Shown piece by piece: positions 8,211 through 15,498 of a DNA stretch of 44,272 nt. A model generated the notes under the pieces. The model did no database searches. It was not told where the DNA came from and saw only the letters and a list, made by a program, of their open reading frames with translations. Each line of letters opens with the position of its first letter. Position 1 is the first letter of the stretch. Where the stretch lies: assembly GCA_903932425.1 (NCBI GenBank), contig CAIZGG010000417.1, positions 1-44,272 on the forward strand, read 5' to 3'. A program made the position numbers and the translations under genes. The DNA is from an uncultured beta proteobacterium. GTDB taxonomy: Bacteria > Pseudomonadota > Gammaproteobacteria > Burkholderiales > Burkholderiaceae_B.

Positions 8211-10092
8211 TGGCCGCTCTCCACTTTTTACCTAGATAGGCGTCAATGACGGCATGATTTTTGGTAATGCTGTCTGGTGAGCCTTCGGCCAATACCGCGC
8301 CATGATCCAGCACCACGAAACGATCGACTAACCGAACCATGGCTTGCATGGTGTGCTCGATAATCGCGATTGTCATTCCTTGAGCCGCGAGTTGTCTGAT
8401 AACGGCAATCAGTTCTTCCACTTCGCTTGCGCCCAATCCAGCCAACGTTTCATCTAACAATAGAATTTTGGGCTTACCAGCCAGCGCCCGCGCAAGCTCG
8501 AGTAAACGTAACTCTTTACTCGAGAGCTCTCCGGCAAGTCGATCTGACTGCTCAAGTAAACCGACTTGTGCCATCGCCCAGGTTGCGGCCTCTTGCGCCA
8601 GGGCATCTGTCTTTGCGTGGACGTACGCACCAACAATCACGTTTTGCGCGATCGACATTCGTCTAAAGGGACGCACGACCTGGAAGGTGCGCCCAACACC
8701 AGCAGCACAGGTTTGGTACGGTAGCTTGCCGACAATATTTTTTCCGTTCAATATAATTTCGCCACTGTCGGGTCGAATAAATCCGTTGAGCAAATTAAAG
8801 AACGTCGTTTTGCCTGCGCCATTCGGCCCAATAATACCGAGTACCTCACCCTGCATGACTTTTAGGCTGACGTGTTGCACGGCTTTTAATCCGCCAAAGG
8901 CTTTGGATACGTCGCGCGCTTCAAAGACCACCACTGTCGAGGCAGGCTTGCGTGAAAGCGACCCTGAACTCAGCACGTCGTCAGACACAGATCTAGCCTG
9001 CCCAGACTGAACGTCTCCAGGACTTTCAAGCGGCGAGGCGTCCACGTGCTTGTTTGACACACCGCTGGCTTGAATCGATGGATCAACCTGCGCCCCGGCA
9101 GCAGACATGGCGGTTTGATTAGAACGTCGTTTGCGAAGCAGATCTTTCACTTTCCAAAAAACACCCTCGGGTGCAAGCAAGATCACGATCACAATCGCCA
9201 GGCCATACACGACCCCTTGAATACCAGGAATGATATCCCCAAGTCGTGCGTGCAAAAACTCACTCAACGGCACCAGCACAACCGCGCCGATAACCGGCCC
9301 CCACAACGTTGCCACCCCTCCAAACATTGCCAGGATCAACGCTTGGGCAGACACCAGCATCCCAAACACCGCGGGCGGGGTCACGATCAAAAGTACCACC
9401 GCGTAAAGACCACCAATTGTGCCGGCCAACATGCCACTTAAGGTAATCGCTTTTAATTTCCAGACCAGCGTATCAATCCCAGCCGCCTCAGCGGCCGCCT
9501 CGTCCTGCTTGATCGCCATCAGTGATAAACCGAAACGTGAACGCTCGATGTAACTCGATAAAAGCATTGCGGCGAGCATCAACGCCAGCGCAATATAGGC
9601 ATAGATGCGCGTGTCCTCGAACTGCATGTACTTAAGGGGCTCATCGCGCATCATCGGCAGAGCGAGTTCTTGATAACCGAGCCATTCAAAAAAATACAGA
9701 AACGCTAAAGGGTAAGCCAGCATGGCCAGTGCAAAATAATGCCCACGCAATCTGAAGGTTGGAATCCCCACTAGCAGGCCCGCAATGCCGCCGATCAGAC
9801 CAGCGATCGGGATGCTGACCCAAGGCGTCATGCCAAGCTTGATCTGCGCCAAGGCAACAAAGTAAGCACCCAAACCAAAAAAAGCGGCGTGTCCAAACGA
9901 TACATAGCCGCTATAACCGCTCAGGATGTTCCACGACAAGCCCATCACGGCCCAGATCGGCACCACGGCCATAATGAGTTGGTAGTAACTATTCTGAACG
10001 CTGGCAGTCAGTAAGGCATAGATCAGCCCAAACAAGGCGATCAGTAAGATGGGGCGTCGTGCAAACGACTTGTGATGAGTTTGTGCTTTCAT
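8203..10092 (-). CDS. Fused ABC permease-ATPase (LivM-LivG)
   Basis: A 629-residue fusion of two normally separate subunits. Residues about 15-320 are the LivM permease, with eight or more hydrophobic segments, the SGYSGYVSFGHAAFFGLGAY signature and the cytoplasmic loop around DEAAAEAAGID that contacts the ATPase. Residues about 325-385 are a polar, Ser/Gly/Asp-rich linker. Residues about 387-629 are a LivG ATPase with Walker A GPNGAGKTT (422-430), Walker B LLLDE and the switch His in IIEHTM. The ABC signature reads LSSKE instead of LSGGQ. The gene overlaps livH upstream and livF downstream. No stop or frameshift interrupts the linker, so the fusion appears genuine. Confidence 0.92.
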   Translation of the reverse strand: MKAQTHHKSFARRPILLIALFGLIYALLTASVQNSYYQLIMAVVPIWAVMGLSWNILSGYSGYVSFGHAAFFGLGAYFVALAQIKLGMTPWVSIPIAGLIGGIAGLLVGIPTFRLRGHYFALAMLAYPLAFLYFFEWLGYQELALPMMRDEPLKYMQFEDTRIYAYIALALMLAAMLLSSYIERSRFGLSLMAIKQDEAAAEAAGIDTLVWKLKAITLSGMLAGTIGGLYAVVLLIVTPPAVFGMLVSAQALILAMFGGVATLWGPVIGAVVLVPLSEFLHARLGDIIPGIQGVVYGLAIVIVILLAPEGVFWKVKDLLRKRRSNQTAMSAAGAQVDPSIQASGVSNKHVDASPLESPGDVQSGQARSVSDDVLSSGSLSRKPASTVVVFEARDVSKAFGGLKAVQHVSLKVMQGEVLGIIGPNGAGKTTFFNLLNGFIRPDSGEIILNGKNIVGKLPYQTCAAGVGRTFQVVRPFRRMSIAQNVIVGAYVHAKTDALAQEAATWAMAQVGLLEQSDRLAGELSSKELRLLELARALAGKPKILLLDETLAGLGASEVEELIAVIRQLAAQGMTIAIIEHTMQAMVRLVDRFVVLDHGAVLAEGSPDSITKNHAVIDAYLGKKWRAANA

Positions 10093-11042
10093 GTGCGACG
10101 CAATGCCTTACCAAACAGACCCTGTGGTCGCAAAAGAATAATCAACAAAAACACCACGAAGATTGCCGAATTTTGTAGCTGATTGGGTAAAAACAATGTT
10201 GACAGCTGCTGCACAAGCCCGATCATCAGGCCACCAAAAAAAGCGCCCGACACACTGCCCATACCGCCAAGCACCACGCCGGCATACATCACAATCACAT
10301 AATCGATGCCCACGTAGGGCTGAAAGGGATAGCTTGAGGCCAGGAGGCCACCACCAATAGCGGTAATGGCAACGCCAAAACCAAAAGCCAGGCGATACGC
10401 GCGATCAACATCAATCCCCATATAAATGGCAGCCTCTGGATTATCAGCGGACGCTCTTAACGACTTACCCAAACGCGAGCGACTCATCACCGACACGAAG
10501 AGCACGACCACGACAACGGCGATGAGTGCCGCAAAGGTTTGCCCCTGGTTGACGAACATGCTTAACGAGTCACCCCACAAAGGCCCAAGCTCCCAAGCTT
10601 TAGACGAAAGCGGCGTTGCAATTGAAACCGGCGTTGAGCCAAACAGATACAGGCCGCCATTCTGCATAATCAAAGCAATGCCTAGCGTCAAAATCAACTG
10701 AGCGTAATGCCCATCGGCCTCGAGCGCAGTGCCCTTGACTCCTGTGACATTGCTAATCAAATACTTGTGAATCAGAATACCCAGCACAAAGATGACTGGG
10801 CCAGCGGCAAGTGCTGCAAGATAAGGTGCGACGCTGGGTCCAAACAGAAGGCTCGCGCCAAATAACCCAAAAACATAATAGGCTGTGTACATGCCAAGCA
10901 TCATGAAATCGCCTTGAGCAAAATTAATCACTCGCATGACACCAAAAATCAAACTTAAGCCAACACACATCAGACCATAATTTGTGCCGGTCAGTAAGCC
11001 CGCAATAAAGGCTTGTAAAAAATCTTCAAGGATTTGGATCAT
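10089..11042 (-). CDS. livH: Branched-chain amino acid-type ABC permease (LivH)
   Basis: A 317-residue inner-membrane permease of the LivH type with about eight hydrophobic segments. Family signatures include GLSLIFGVMRVINFAQGDF near residue 30, the GVKGTALEADG region, and an ASADNPEAAIYMGID loop that faces the ATPase. It is first in the operon and overlaps the fused livM-livG gene by 4 bases (ATGA). I chose the ATG at 11042; the reading frame extends 6 codons upstream to a TTG at 11060, but neither start has a Shine-Dalgarno. A 9-bp perfect hairpin lies immediately before the ATG and includes its first base, which could limit ribosome access. Confidence 0.9.
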   Translation of the reverse strand: MIQILEDFLQAFIAGLLTGTNYGLMCVGLSLIFGVMRVINFAQGDFMMLGMYTAYYVFGLFGASLLFGPSVAPYLAALAAGPVIFVLGILIHKYLISNVTGVKGTALEADGHYAQLILTLGIALIMQNGGLYLFGSTPVSIATPLSSKAWELGPLWGDSLSMFVNQGQTFAALIAVVVVVLFVSVMSRSRLGKSLRASADNPEAAIYMGIDVDRAYRLAFGFGVAITAIGGGLLASSYPFQPYVGIDYVIVMYAGVVLGGMGSVSGAFFGGLMIGLVQQLSTLFLPNQLQNSAIFVVFLLIILLRPQGLFGKALRRT

Positions 11043-11063
11043 GATTGCCGTGCTCGGCAATCA
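11042..11063 (-). promoter_or_regulatory. Hairpin masking the livH start
   Basis: TGATTGCCG (11042-11050) and CGGCAATCA (11055-11063) are exact reverse complements with a 4-base loop. On the livH transcript the stem ends on the A of the ATG, and no Shine-Dalgarno is visible just upstream. It may modulate translation initiation of the operon. The pairing is seen; the role is inferred. Confidence 0.4.
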
Positions 11064-11093
11064 GCAAGGGATGGGAAACCCAAGCCCTTGAGG

Positions 11094-11110
11094 GTGACAG
11101 TAACGGTCAC
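11094..11110. promoter_or_regulatory. Palindromic candidate operator upstream of livH
   Basis: GTGACAGT-A-ACGGTCAC is a 17-base palindrome with 7 of 8 arm positions matching, centred about 60 bases upstream of the livH ATG. The size and symmetry suit a dimeric repressor or activator. The family cannot be named, and no regulator gene is present locally. Confidence 0.35.
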
Positions 11111-11141
11111 GATGTTCATCTTGTCTCGCTTAGAGCTGTGC

Positions 11142-11165
11142 GGCGCACAATGCTGTGCGCCTTTT
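11142..11165 (+). terminator. Rho-independent-type hairpin pointing along the plus strand
   Basis: GGCGCACA (11142-11149) and TGTGCGCC (11154-11161) form a perfect 8-bp GC-rich stem with a 4-base loop, followed directly by TTTT on the plus strand. Both flanking genes are on the minus strand, so it does not obviously serve either. On the minus strand the hairpin forms but has no T run. Confidence 0.45.
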
Positions 11166-11179
11166 ATCTCTTGTTTATA

Positions 11180-11235
11180 AAGCGAGTTTGCTTTGAGAGC
11201 AAGTTTTTTAAAAAATCTTTGAAACTTACTCGCTT
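11180..11235. repeat. Inverted repeat around the 3' end of Bug receptor 2
   Basis: AAGCGAGT (11180-11187) and ACTCGCTT (11228-11235) are exact reverse complements about 40 bases apart, the second covering the stop region of the minus-strand Bug gene. A/T runs and a small TTGCT/AGCAA stem lie between them. It may be part of a 3' structure or a weak terminator; there is no T run after it on the gene's strand. Confidence 0.3.
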
Positions 11236-12197
11236 AACTTCAGCGTTTGTTTTGCGTTCGTAAACATCGCCTTTTGGTCTGCTAAATACACCGCATACTC
11301 TTTTGGATCCAGCAAGGCGATCTGCGCGCCGATCGAACGCAGACTATCGCTCATTTGAGTCTGATATTTTTCACTGGCTTTTTTAGCCGCTAAGTAGATC
11401 GCATCAACAACTTCTTTGGGCGTATCTTTGGGTGCCGAGATACCATACAGCGCGCGGGCTTCAATTTTGTAGCCAAGCTCTTTTAAAGTGGGTATCTCTG
11501 GAAACGCTTGCAGACGCTTATCGCCGAATACCGCTAATGCACGCAGGCTACCCGACTGGACGTGGGCTAAGGCAGGGCCAATTGCGGCAGATGACAATTC
11601 AACATGCCCACCGAGCAATGCGGTCACCGCTGGGCCACTACCCTTCTCTGGGATGTGCGTCCATTCAATACCAGCCTCGTTTGCAAAAATCTCTGCAATT
11701 AAGTGCGTGACACCCATCGCACCAGAGGTGGTGTAGTTAATTTTTTTAGGATTCTTTTTCGAGTAGTCGATCAACTCTTGCATGGTTTTCCATTGCGAAT
11801 TTGCTTGCACGACCAGAATAAAGCCCCCCTCAGATAAAGAGGCGATGGGGGCAAACGACTCGGTTGAGTACTTAATCTCTTTGTTAAAAGTTGGCACAAC
11901 CACAATCGACCCTTGCGAGGTGCCAACAAGCGTGTAGCCATCGGGCTGGCTTGTCGCCACCATCCCGGCCCCGATGCCGCCACCCGCACCCGGCTTGTAA
12001 GTCATGATGACGGACTGCCCTAAAAACTCACCCATCTTGTCGATGAAGGGCCGCAACATGGTGTCAGTATCGCCAGGCGCAAAGGGAATAATGACCTGGA
12101 CAGGCTTTGTTGGGAACGCATCTGCTGCGTGCACCGCAGGCAGTGCGAACAAACTAAGAGCCAAGATGAAGGCTGAGATGACTTTGTGTTGAATCAT
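11226..12197 (-). CDS. Bug-family periplasmic solute receptor 2 (TctC-like)
   Basis: A 323-residue Bug receptor. The signal peptide ends near residue 24 (AVHA) and the mature protein starts with FPTKPVQVIIPFAPG. The family loops KPGAGGG and QPDGYTL follow. The first ligand loop reads PGDTDTM, where most family members have PGG-x-TD, a small departure in the binding-pocket loop. An AGAGA Shine-Dalgarno precedes the ATG at 12197. It lies upstream of livH on the same strand, but about 180 bases with hairpins separate them, so it is probably an independent unit. It is divergent from Bug receptor 3. No membrane partners are nearby, and the ligand is unknown. Confidence 0.9.
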   Translation of the reverse strand: MIQHKVISAFILALSLFALPAVHAADAFPTKPVQVIIPFAPGDTDTMLRPFIDKMGEFLGQSVIMTYKPGAGGGIGAGMVATSQPDGYTLVGTSQGSIVVVPTFNKEIKYSTESFAPIASLSEGGFILVVQANSQWKTMQELIDYSKKNPKKINYTTSGAMGVTHLIAEIFANEAGIEWTHIPEKGSGPAVTALLGGHVELSSAAIGPALAHVQSGSLRALAVFGDKRLQAFPEIPTLKELGYKIEARALYGISAPKDTPKEVVDAIYLAAKKASEKYQTQMSDSLRSIGAQIALLDPKEYAVYLADQKAMFTNAKQTLKLSE

Positions 12198-12468
12198 TGA
12201 ATGTCTCTTTTATGGATACGTAATAGGCTGTCGCGATTTTGCCGACGATTTAAACCTTGCAAGCTTAAGAGGTTGAAAACTGAGCGCAATCCGGCGCGCT
12301 TATGCGAAAACTTCGTCTAACGCCGTCACCCAACTGACAGACAAAGTTTAACTGTTTCGGTCGGCCAGCGCTTTATCGGAACGAGTTTGTGCGCTCTTTT
12401 CCGCTAATATCAAAGCCACCAAAAAAAACATCAAGAGGGGTGCTGGTGCCCCGACTAAGGAGACCGTC

Positions 12469-13440
12469 TTGAAGCGGATGTCACGATTCATTGAAGTAGC
12501 GGCAATCGTATTGGGGTTGTCCCTGAGCGCGACAACCCATGCCCAACTTTACCCCAATCGGGATATCACCTTCATCGTGCCCTATGGCCCCGGCGGCTCA
12601 ACCGACCCACTCTCTCGGTTTTATAGCAACGCGCTAGAAAAAATTTTAAAGGTCAACGTCAACGTTGAGAACAAGCCCGGCGGTTCAGCCTCGATTGGCA
12701 CGAGCGCTATGGTGCGTGCTAAACCGGATGGCTACACCATCGGCCTGGGCACGAACGCCTCGCTTGCGTTTCAGCCGCTTATCAATAAAGGGCTGATTTA
12801 CAAATCAAGCGACGACTACGCGCCAATCGCCAAGCTCGTCGATTTACCAACTCTGATCATTGTGCGCAACGATGCGCCCTGGAAAAACTTTGCAGAATGG
12901 CTAGCCGATGTACGTCAGCGCCCGGGAAAAATTCGAGTCTCAGTGTCCGGTGTTAGAACGGCGCCTGACCTTGCGATCCAAGAACTCAACAAGGTCGCAG
13001 GCGTTCGGATCGCGTCGATCCCGTTTAGTGGCGGCGGAGGCGAAGCTGTGATCGCCATGCTGTCTGGTCGTGTTGAAACCCTAGCGACTCAAGGGCCGGG
13101 AGTCGTGGCGCATGTTCAGGCTGGTAATGCGCGTGTGCTCGCCGCTTTCATGAAGGGCTCTTACTATCTTTTTCCGGATGCGACTTCGATCGTGGACGCC
13201 GGCTACAACGTCAGCTTGCCAGCCTCGTACGGCATCATCGGACCGAAGGGGATGCCTAAAGAGGTGCATGACCGTTTAGTGGCCGCCTCACTGGAAATCG
13301 GTCAGAGCGCCGAGTTCAGTGAATTTGCTAAAAAACACGGATATCTTGTCGATGCGCAGGGGCCCGATGTTTTTAGAAAAGAAATTGACCAGTACAGCAC
13401 TCAGTTTTCAGAGTTATTGAAATTTATTGAAAAAAAATAA
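12469..13440 (+). CDS. Bug-family periplasmic solute receptor 3 (TctC-like)
   Basis: A 323-residue Bug receptor with a signal peptide ending near residue 25 (THA), the opening YPNRDITFIVPYGPGGSTD, and the loops KPGGSAS and KPDGYTI. The start is a TTG at 12469: AAGGAGA at 12457-12463 gives a strong Shine-Dalgarno at proper spacing for it, whereas the in-frame ATG at 12478 is too far from it. The last seven codons and stop lie inside a tandemly repeated 41-43 bp unit (13418-13524) that also works as a terminator for the opposite-strand operon. The gene is divergent from Bug receptor 2 across about 270 bases in which I see no clear promoter. Ligand unknown. Confidence 0.9.
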   Translation: MKRMSRFIEVAAIVLGLSLSATTHAQLYPNRDITFIVPYGPGGSTDPLSRFYSNALEKILKVNVNVENKPGGSASIGTSAMVRAKPDGYTIGLGTNASLAFQPLINKGLIYKSSDDYAPIAKLVDLPTLIIVRNDAPWKNFAEWLADVRQRPGKIRVSVSGVRTAPDLAIQELNKVAGVRIASIPFSGGGGEAVIAMLSGRVETLATQGPGVVAHVQAGNARVLAAFMKGSYYLFPDATSIVDAGYNVSLPASYGIIGPKGMPKEVHDRLVAASLEIGQSAEFSEFAKKHGYLVDAQGPDVFRKEIDQYSTQFSELLKFIEKK

Positions 13441-13459
13441 CGCGCGTCTAACAGCGTTA
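13430..13459 (-). terminator. Rho-independent terminator, distal copy
   Basis: On the minus strand TAACGC and GCGTTA form a 6-bp stem around a 10-base loop, followed by eight T. This is the second intact terminator downstream of the CitE-like operon and overlaps the 3' end of the opposite Bug gene. On the plus strand the same hairpin lacks a T run. Confidence 0.65.
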
Positions 13460-13472
13460 CTGAAATTTATTG

Positions 13473-13500
13473 AAAAAATAACGCGCATCTAACAGCGTTA
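13473..13500 (-). terminator. Rho-independent terminator, proximal copy
   Basis: This is the same TAACGC/GCGTTA stem with a 10-base loop followed by six T on the minus strand, about 50 bases after the stop of the last CitE-like gene. A third T-rich remnant without the left arm (13504-13524) lies nearer the gene. Together they form a tandem terminator for the operon. Confidence 0.68.
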
Positions 13501-13547
13501 TTGAAAAAAAATAACGCGCATCTAGGCCTGAATCGCGCTCAAGATCG

Positions 13548-14486
13548 TCATTGAAGCGCTGCCTGCGCCCGCGCCAGCGCCTTTTCTTTAAACAGGTCTT
13601 TTTCTGTACATGCCCTACCCCACTCAAGCGTTTTAAGCGCGAGTGCATACTCGTAGCAGTCCACGACCTTGCCTTGAACGCTTGTCACCGCTTCGCCTGC
13701 AAGGGTCAGTTCTTGCCACACGTCCATCACCGTCTGCGCCCAGGCCATTTCCTGGGCAGTGGGGGCCAAGCCAGTGCACAGCGGTTCAATGAAATTTGGA
13801 TGAAGCGCGGTGATCTGACGCACGCCGGCAGCATGTAAGATTTCAGCTTCTTCAATCGCGTGATCGCGCTGATCGACACGACCTGTTGGATTATGAATAA
13901 ATACCCCACCAGACGCCTCAATCCCCAAACTCATTGCAGCCAACGCGACGTAAGACGACGTGTATGCATACTGATCAAAATCCACGAACATCTCAATACC
14001 CAGGTTCACCGCCATGTCATAGCCTGTGCCGCCGCCCATTGACCAGATCTTTCGAGGGGTTGCCGACAAAATCTCGTAGATATTGACCACGCCCAAAGCC
14101 GTTTCAATCATGGGCGACAACTCGATGTATCCAACTGGTACGCCATGATCTTTTTCCAATTGGCTGATCAGTGCGTGGGCATACTGCATTTCAGCTGCAG
14201 TATCAGTCTTTGGCAACATGATCCGATCAACACCAGGCCAGACCGCACAAGGCAAATCCGCATCAACAAAAGGCTTGTTAATACGAACGTAAATACTTGC
14301 CCCACCTTTGTTGGCTTTTTGAATTGATTCCCGAATCAACCCACGACAGCGCGCTTTTTCAGCAAGCGGGATTGAGTCTTCGATGTCAAGAATATAAACA
14401 TCGCCACCGCGGGTCCAAGCTTTATCAATAAAGCGTGGATTCGTCGGCGTTACAAACATTGTGCAGCGTGCCACTCTGTGCGTCAT
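13548..14486 (-). CDS. CitE/HpcH-family CoA-ester lyase, intact paralogue
   Basis: A 312-residue HpcH/HpaI aldolase-citrate lyase family protein with a full set of family motifs: LDIEDSIPLAEK (about residues 33-44) with the metal-binding acids, a substrate Arg in YVRIN, the Glu in IELSPMIETALG and a GGGTGYDMAVNLG loop. Relatives such as citramalyl-CoA, malyl-CoA or citryl-CoA lyases cleave a beta-hydroxyacyl-CoA into an oxoacid and an acyl-CoA with Mg2+. The ATG at 14486 was chosen over an upstream in-frame start that would overlap the previous gene by about 58 bases; a GAGGA precedes it. It is last of three CitE-like genes and is followed by a tandem terminator. Substrate unknown. Confidence 0.88.
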   Translation of the reverse strand: MTHRVARCTMFVTPTNPRFIDKAWTRGGDVYILDIEDSIPLAEKARCRGLIRESIQKANKGGASIYVRINKPFVDADLPCAVWPGVDRIMLPKTDTAAEMQYAHALISQLEKDHGVPVGYIELSPMIETALGVVNIYEILSATPRKIWSMGGGTGYDMAVNLGIEMFVDFDQYAYTSSYVALAAMSLGIEASGGVFIHNPTGRVDQRDHAIEEAEILHAAGVRQITALHPNFIEPLCTGLAPTAQEMAWAQTVMDVWQELTLAGEAVTSVQGKVVDCYEYALALKTLEWGRACTEKDLFKEKALARAQAALQ

Positions 14487-14503
14487 GATGTTTTTTTCCT
14501 CAT

Positions 14504-15424
14504 TCAACGTTGGTGAGCTTGAATTTTTTGCTGATCTCGCGCGGCTACGCGATCCGCCCACTCAAGGTACACCTCGGCGCGCAAATCGACGGGTACGTCG
14601 ATCATCTTTCCGTTCAGTGGCACTGAAGCCAGGCCTCGCTTCAAGCCTTCGGCAAAAACTTGCCGAACCTCTTTGTAATATTCAACCTCATCAGGGCTTG
14701 GGCGAAAGCCTTCATTGCACGCCTTAACCCACGAGGCGCGCGCGCACACGGCACCTTTAAAGCCGGTATCGCGGGCCCGGCGTACCGCTTTCGTCAGAGT
14801 GGCCTCATCGACCTCGTTTTGCGAGATACATAAGGGATAACTCATGCCCTGAGCTTGCCCCTCAATTGACGTCGCAACAGTGATGATTTGGCCTTTGATA
14901 AATTCGATCGGTTCGACCTCAAGGGTCGTCTCAAAGGGGATCTTTAATTTTTGATACAACGCCTGCTCGTTAATCGTCATGGTGCCAACCCTTGGGCTCG
15001 CGCGGGCGATCTCCAGTGAGTTCCAAACGCCTTGGGCAGTCGTGATTTCAAGATCAAGTTCAACTGAGCCGATTGCCAAGCCCCGTTCGCGCTCAAGAAT
15101 CTCAAGTCGCTCACTTGCCTGCTCGAGCTCAGCGCGATCACCTACCCCAGCCAGCACCACTCCAGTCAAGCCAGCAAACACAGTCGCTTCAAGTTCGGCC
15201 TGAGCCGTTCCTGCATTCAAACGCACAAATACTTCGGAGCCTCCGCACGCAGCGGCCGCTATCGCGGCAGGCATGTTGGCTTTGAGCACTTGCTGCCAAT
15301 CTTGCGTTGGGCTTTTGACAATATCCAAAATAATCGCATCAGCCCACGACTCAAAGGCTTTTTCTGCAAGCATTGGATCATCGACTGACAAGCAAACCAA
15401 TGAACGGCGGATATAAGGTGGCAT
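14504..15424 (-). CDS. CitE/HpcH-family protein, divergent active site (paralogue 2)
   Basis: A 306-residue member of the CitE/HpcH family. The TIM-barrel pattern is preserved (substrate Arg in FVRLNAG, Glu in SVELDLEITTAQGVWN), but the metal-site motif normally D-x-E-D reads LDIVKSPTQ, so at least one acid is lost, and the later F/G-G-x-x-D loop reads TMTINEQALYQKL. The protein may have changed chemistry, be structural, or pair with the intact paralogue. It lies 17 bases before that gene and 74 bases after paralogue 3. It has the normal family length with no frame break, so it is not a plain pseudogene. Confidence 0.82.
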   Translation of the reverse strand: MPPYIRRSLVCLSVDDPMLAEKAFESWADAIILDIVKSPTQDWQQVLKANMPAAIAAAACGGSEVFVRLNAGTAQAELEATVFAGLTGVVLAGVGDRAELEQASERLEILERERGLAIGSVELDLEITTAQGVWNSLEIARASPRVGTMTINEQALYQKLKIPFETTLEVEPIEFIKGQIITVATSIEGQAQGMSYPLCISQNEVDEATLTKAVRRARDTGFKGAVCARASWVKACNEGFRPSPDEVEYYKEVRQVFAEGLKRGLASVPLNGKMIDVPVDLRAEVYLEWADRVAARDQQKIQAHQR

Positions 15425-15498
15425 TGCGTGGCATCCAGGTAATGACTTAACAAAATTTTTAATACGTTGACAGCTCTAGTCTTGTGGCTGTTTGAACC

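Larger units (their letters stand above)
13418..13524. repeat. Tandem repeat, about 2.5 copies of a 41-43 bp unit
   Basis: Copy 1 is 13418-13460 (43 bp), copy 2 is 13461-13501 (41 bp, two A fewer) and a shortened copy 3 is 13502-13524, lacking about 10 bases near its start. Each unit begins TGAAA, contains an A run and ends with ATAACGCGC-G/A-TCTAA or a variant. Copy 1 encodes the C-terminal end of Bug receptor 3. The copies differ by a C/T, a G/A and the A-run length. Confidence 0.85.

Noticed and set aside
11045-11263. A plus-strand frame covering the livH-Bug intergenic region
   Set aside because: It overlaps the livH start and the end of Bug receptor 2, contains the hairpins described, and shows no recognisable protein features.
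13418-13524. The tandem repeat as a CRISPR array or mobile-element scar
   Set aside because: The copies are contiguous without spacers, and there are no transposase, target duplications or Cas genes; duplication of a 3' end and terminator explains it better.
14487-14561. An upstream start for the last CitE-like gene
   Set aside because: The added 25 residues are polar with no family match and overlap the preceding gene by about 58 bases, whereas the ATG at 14486 gives the normal N-terminus.
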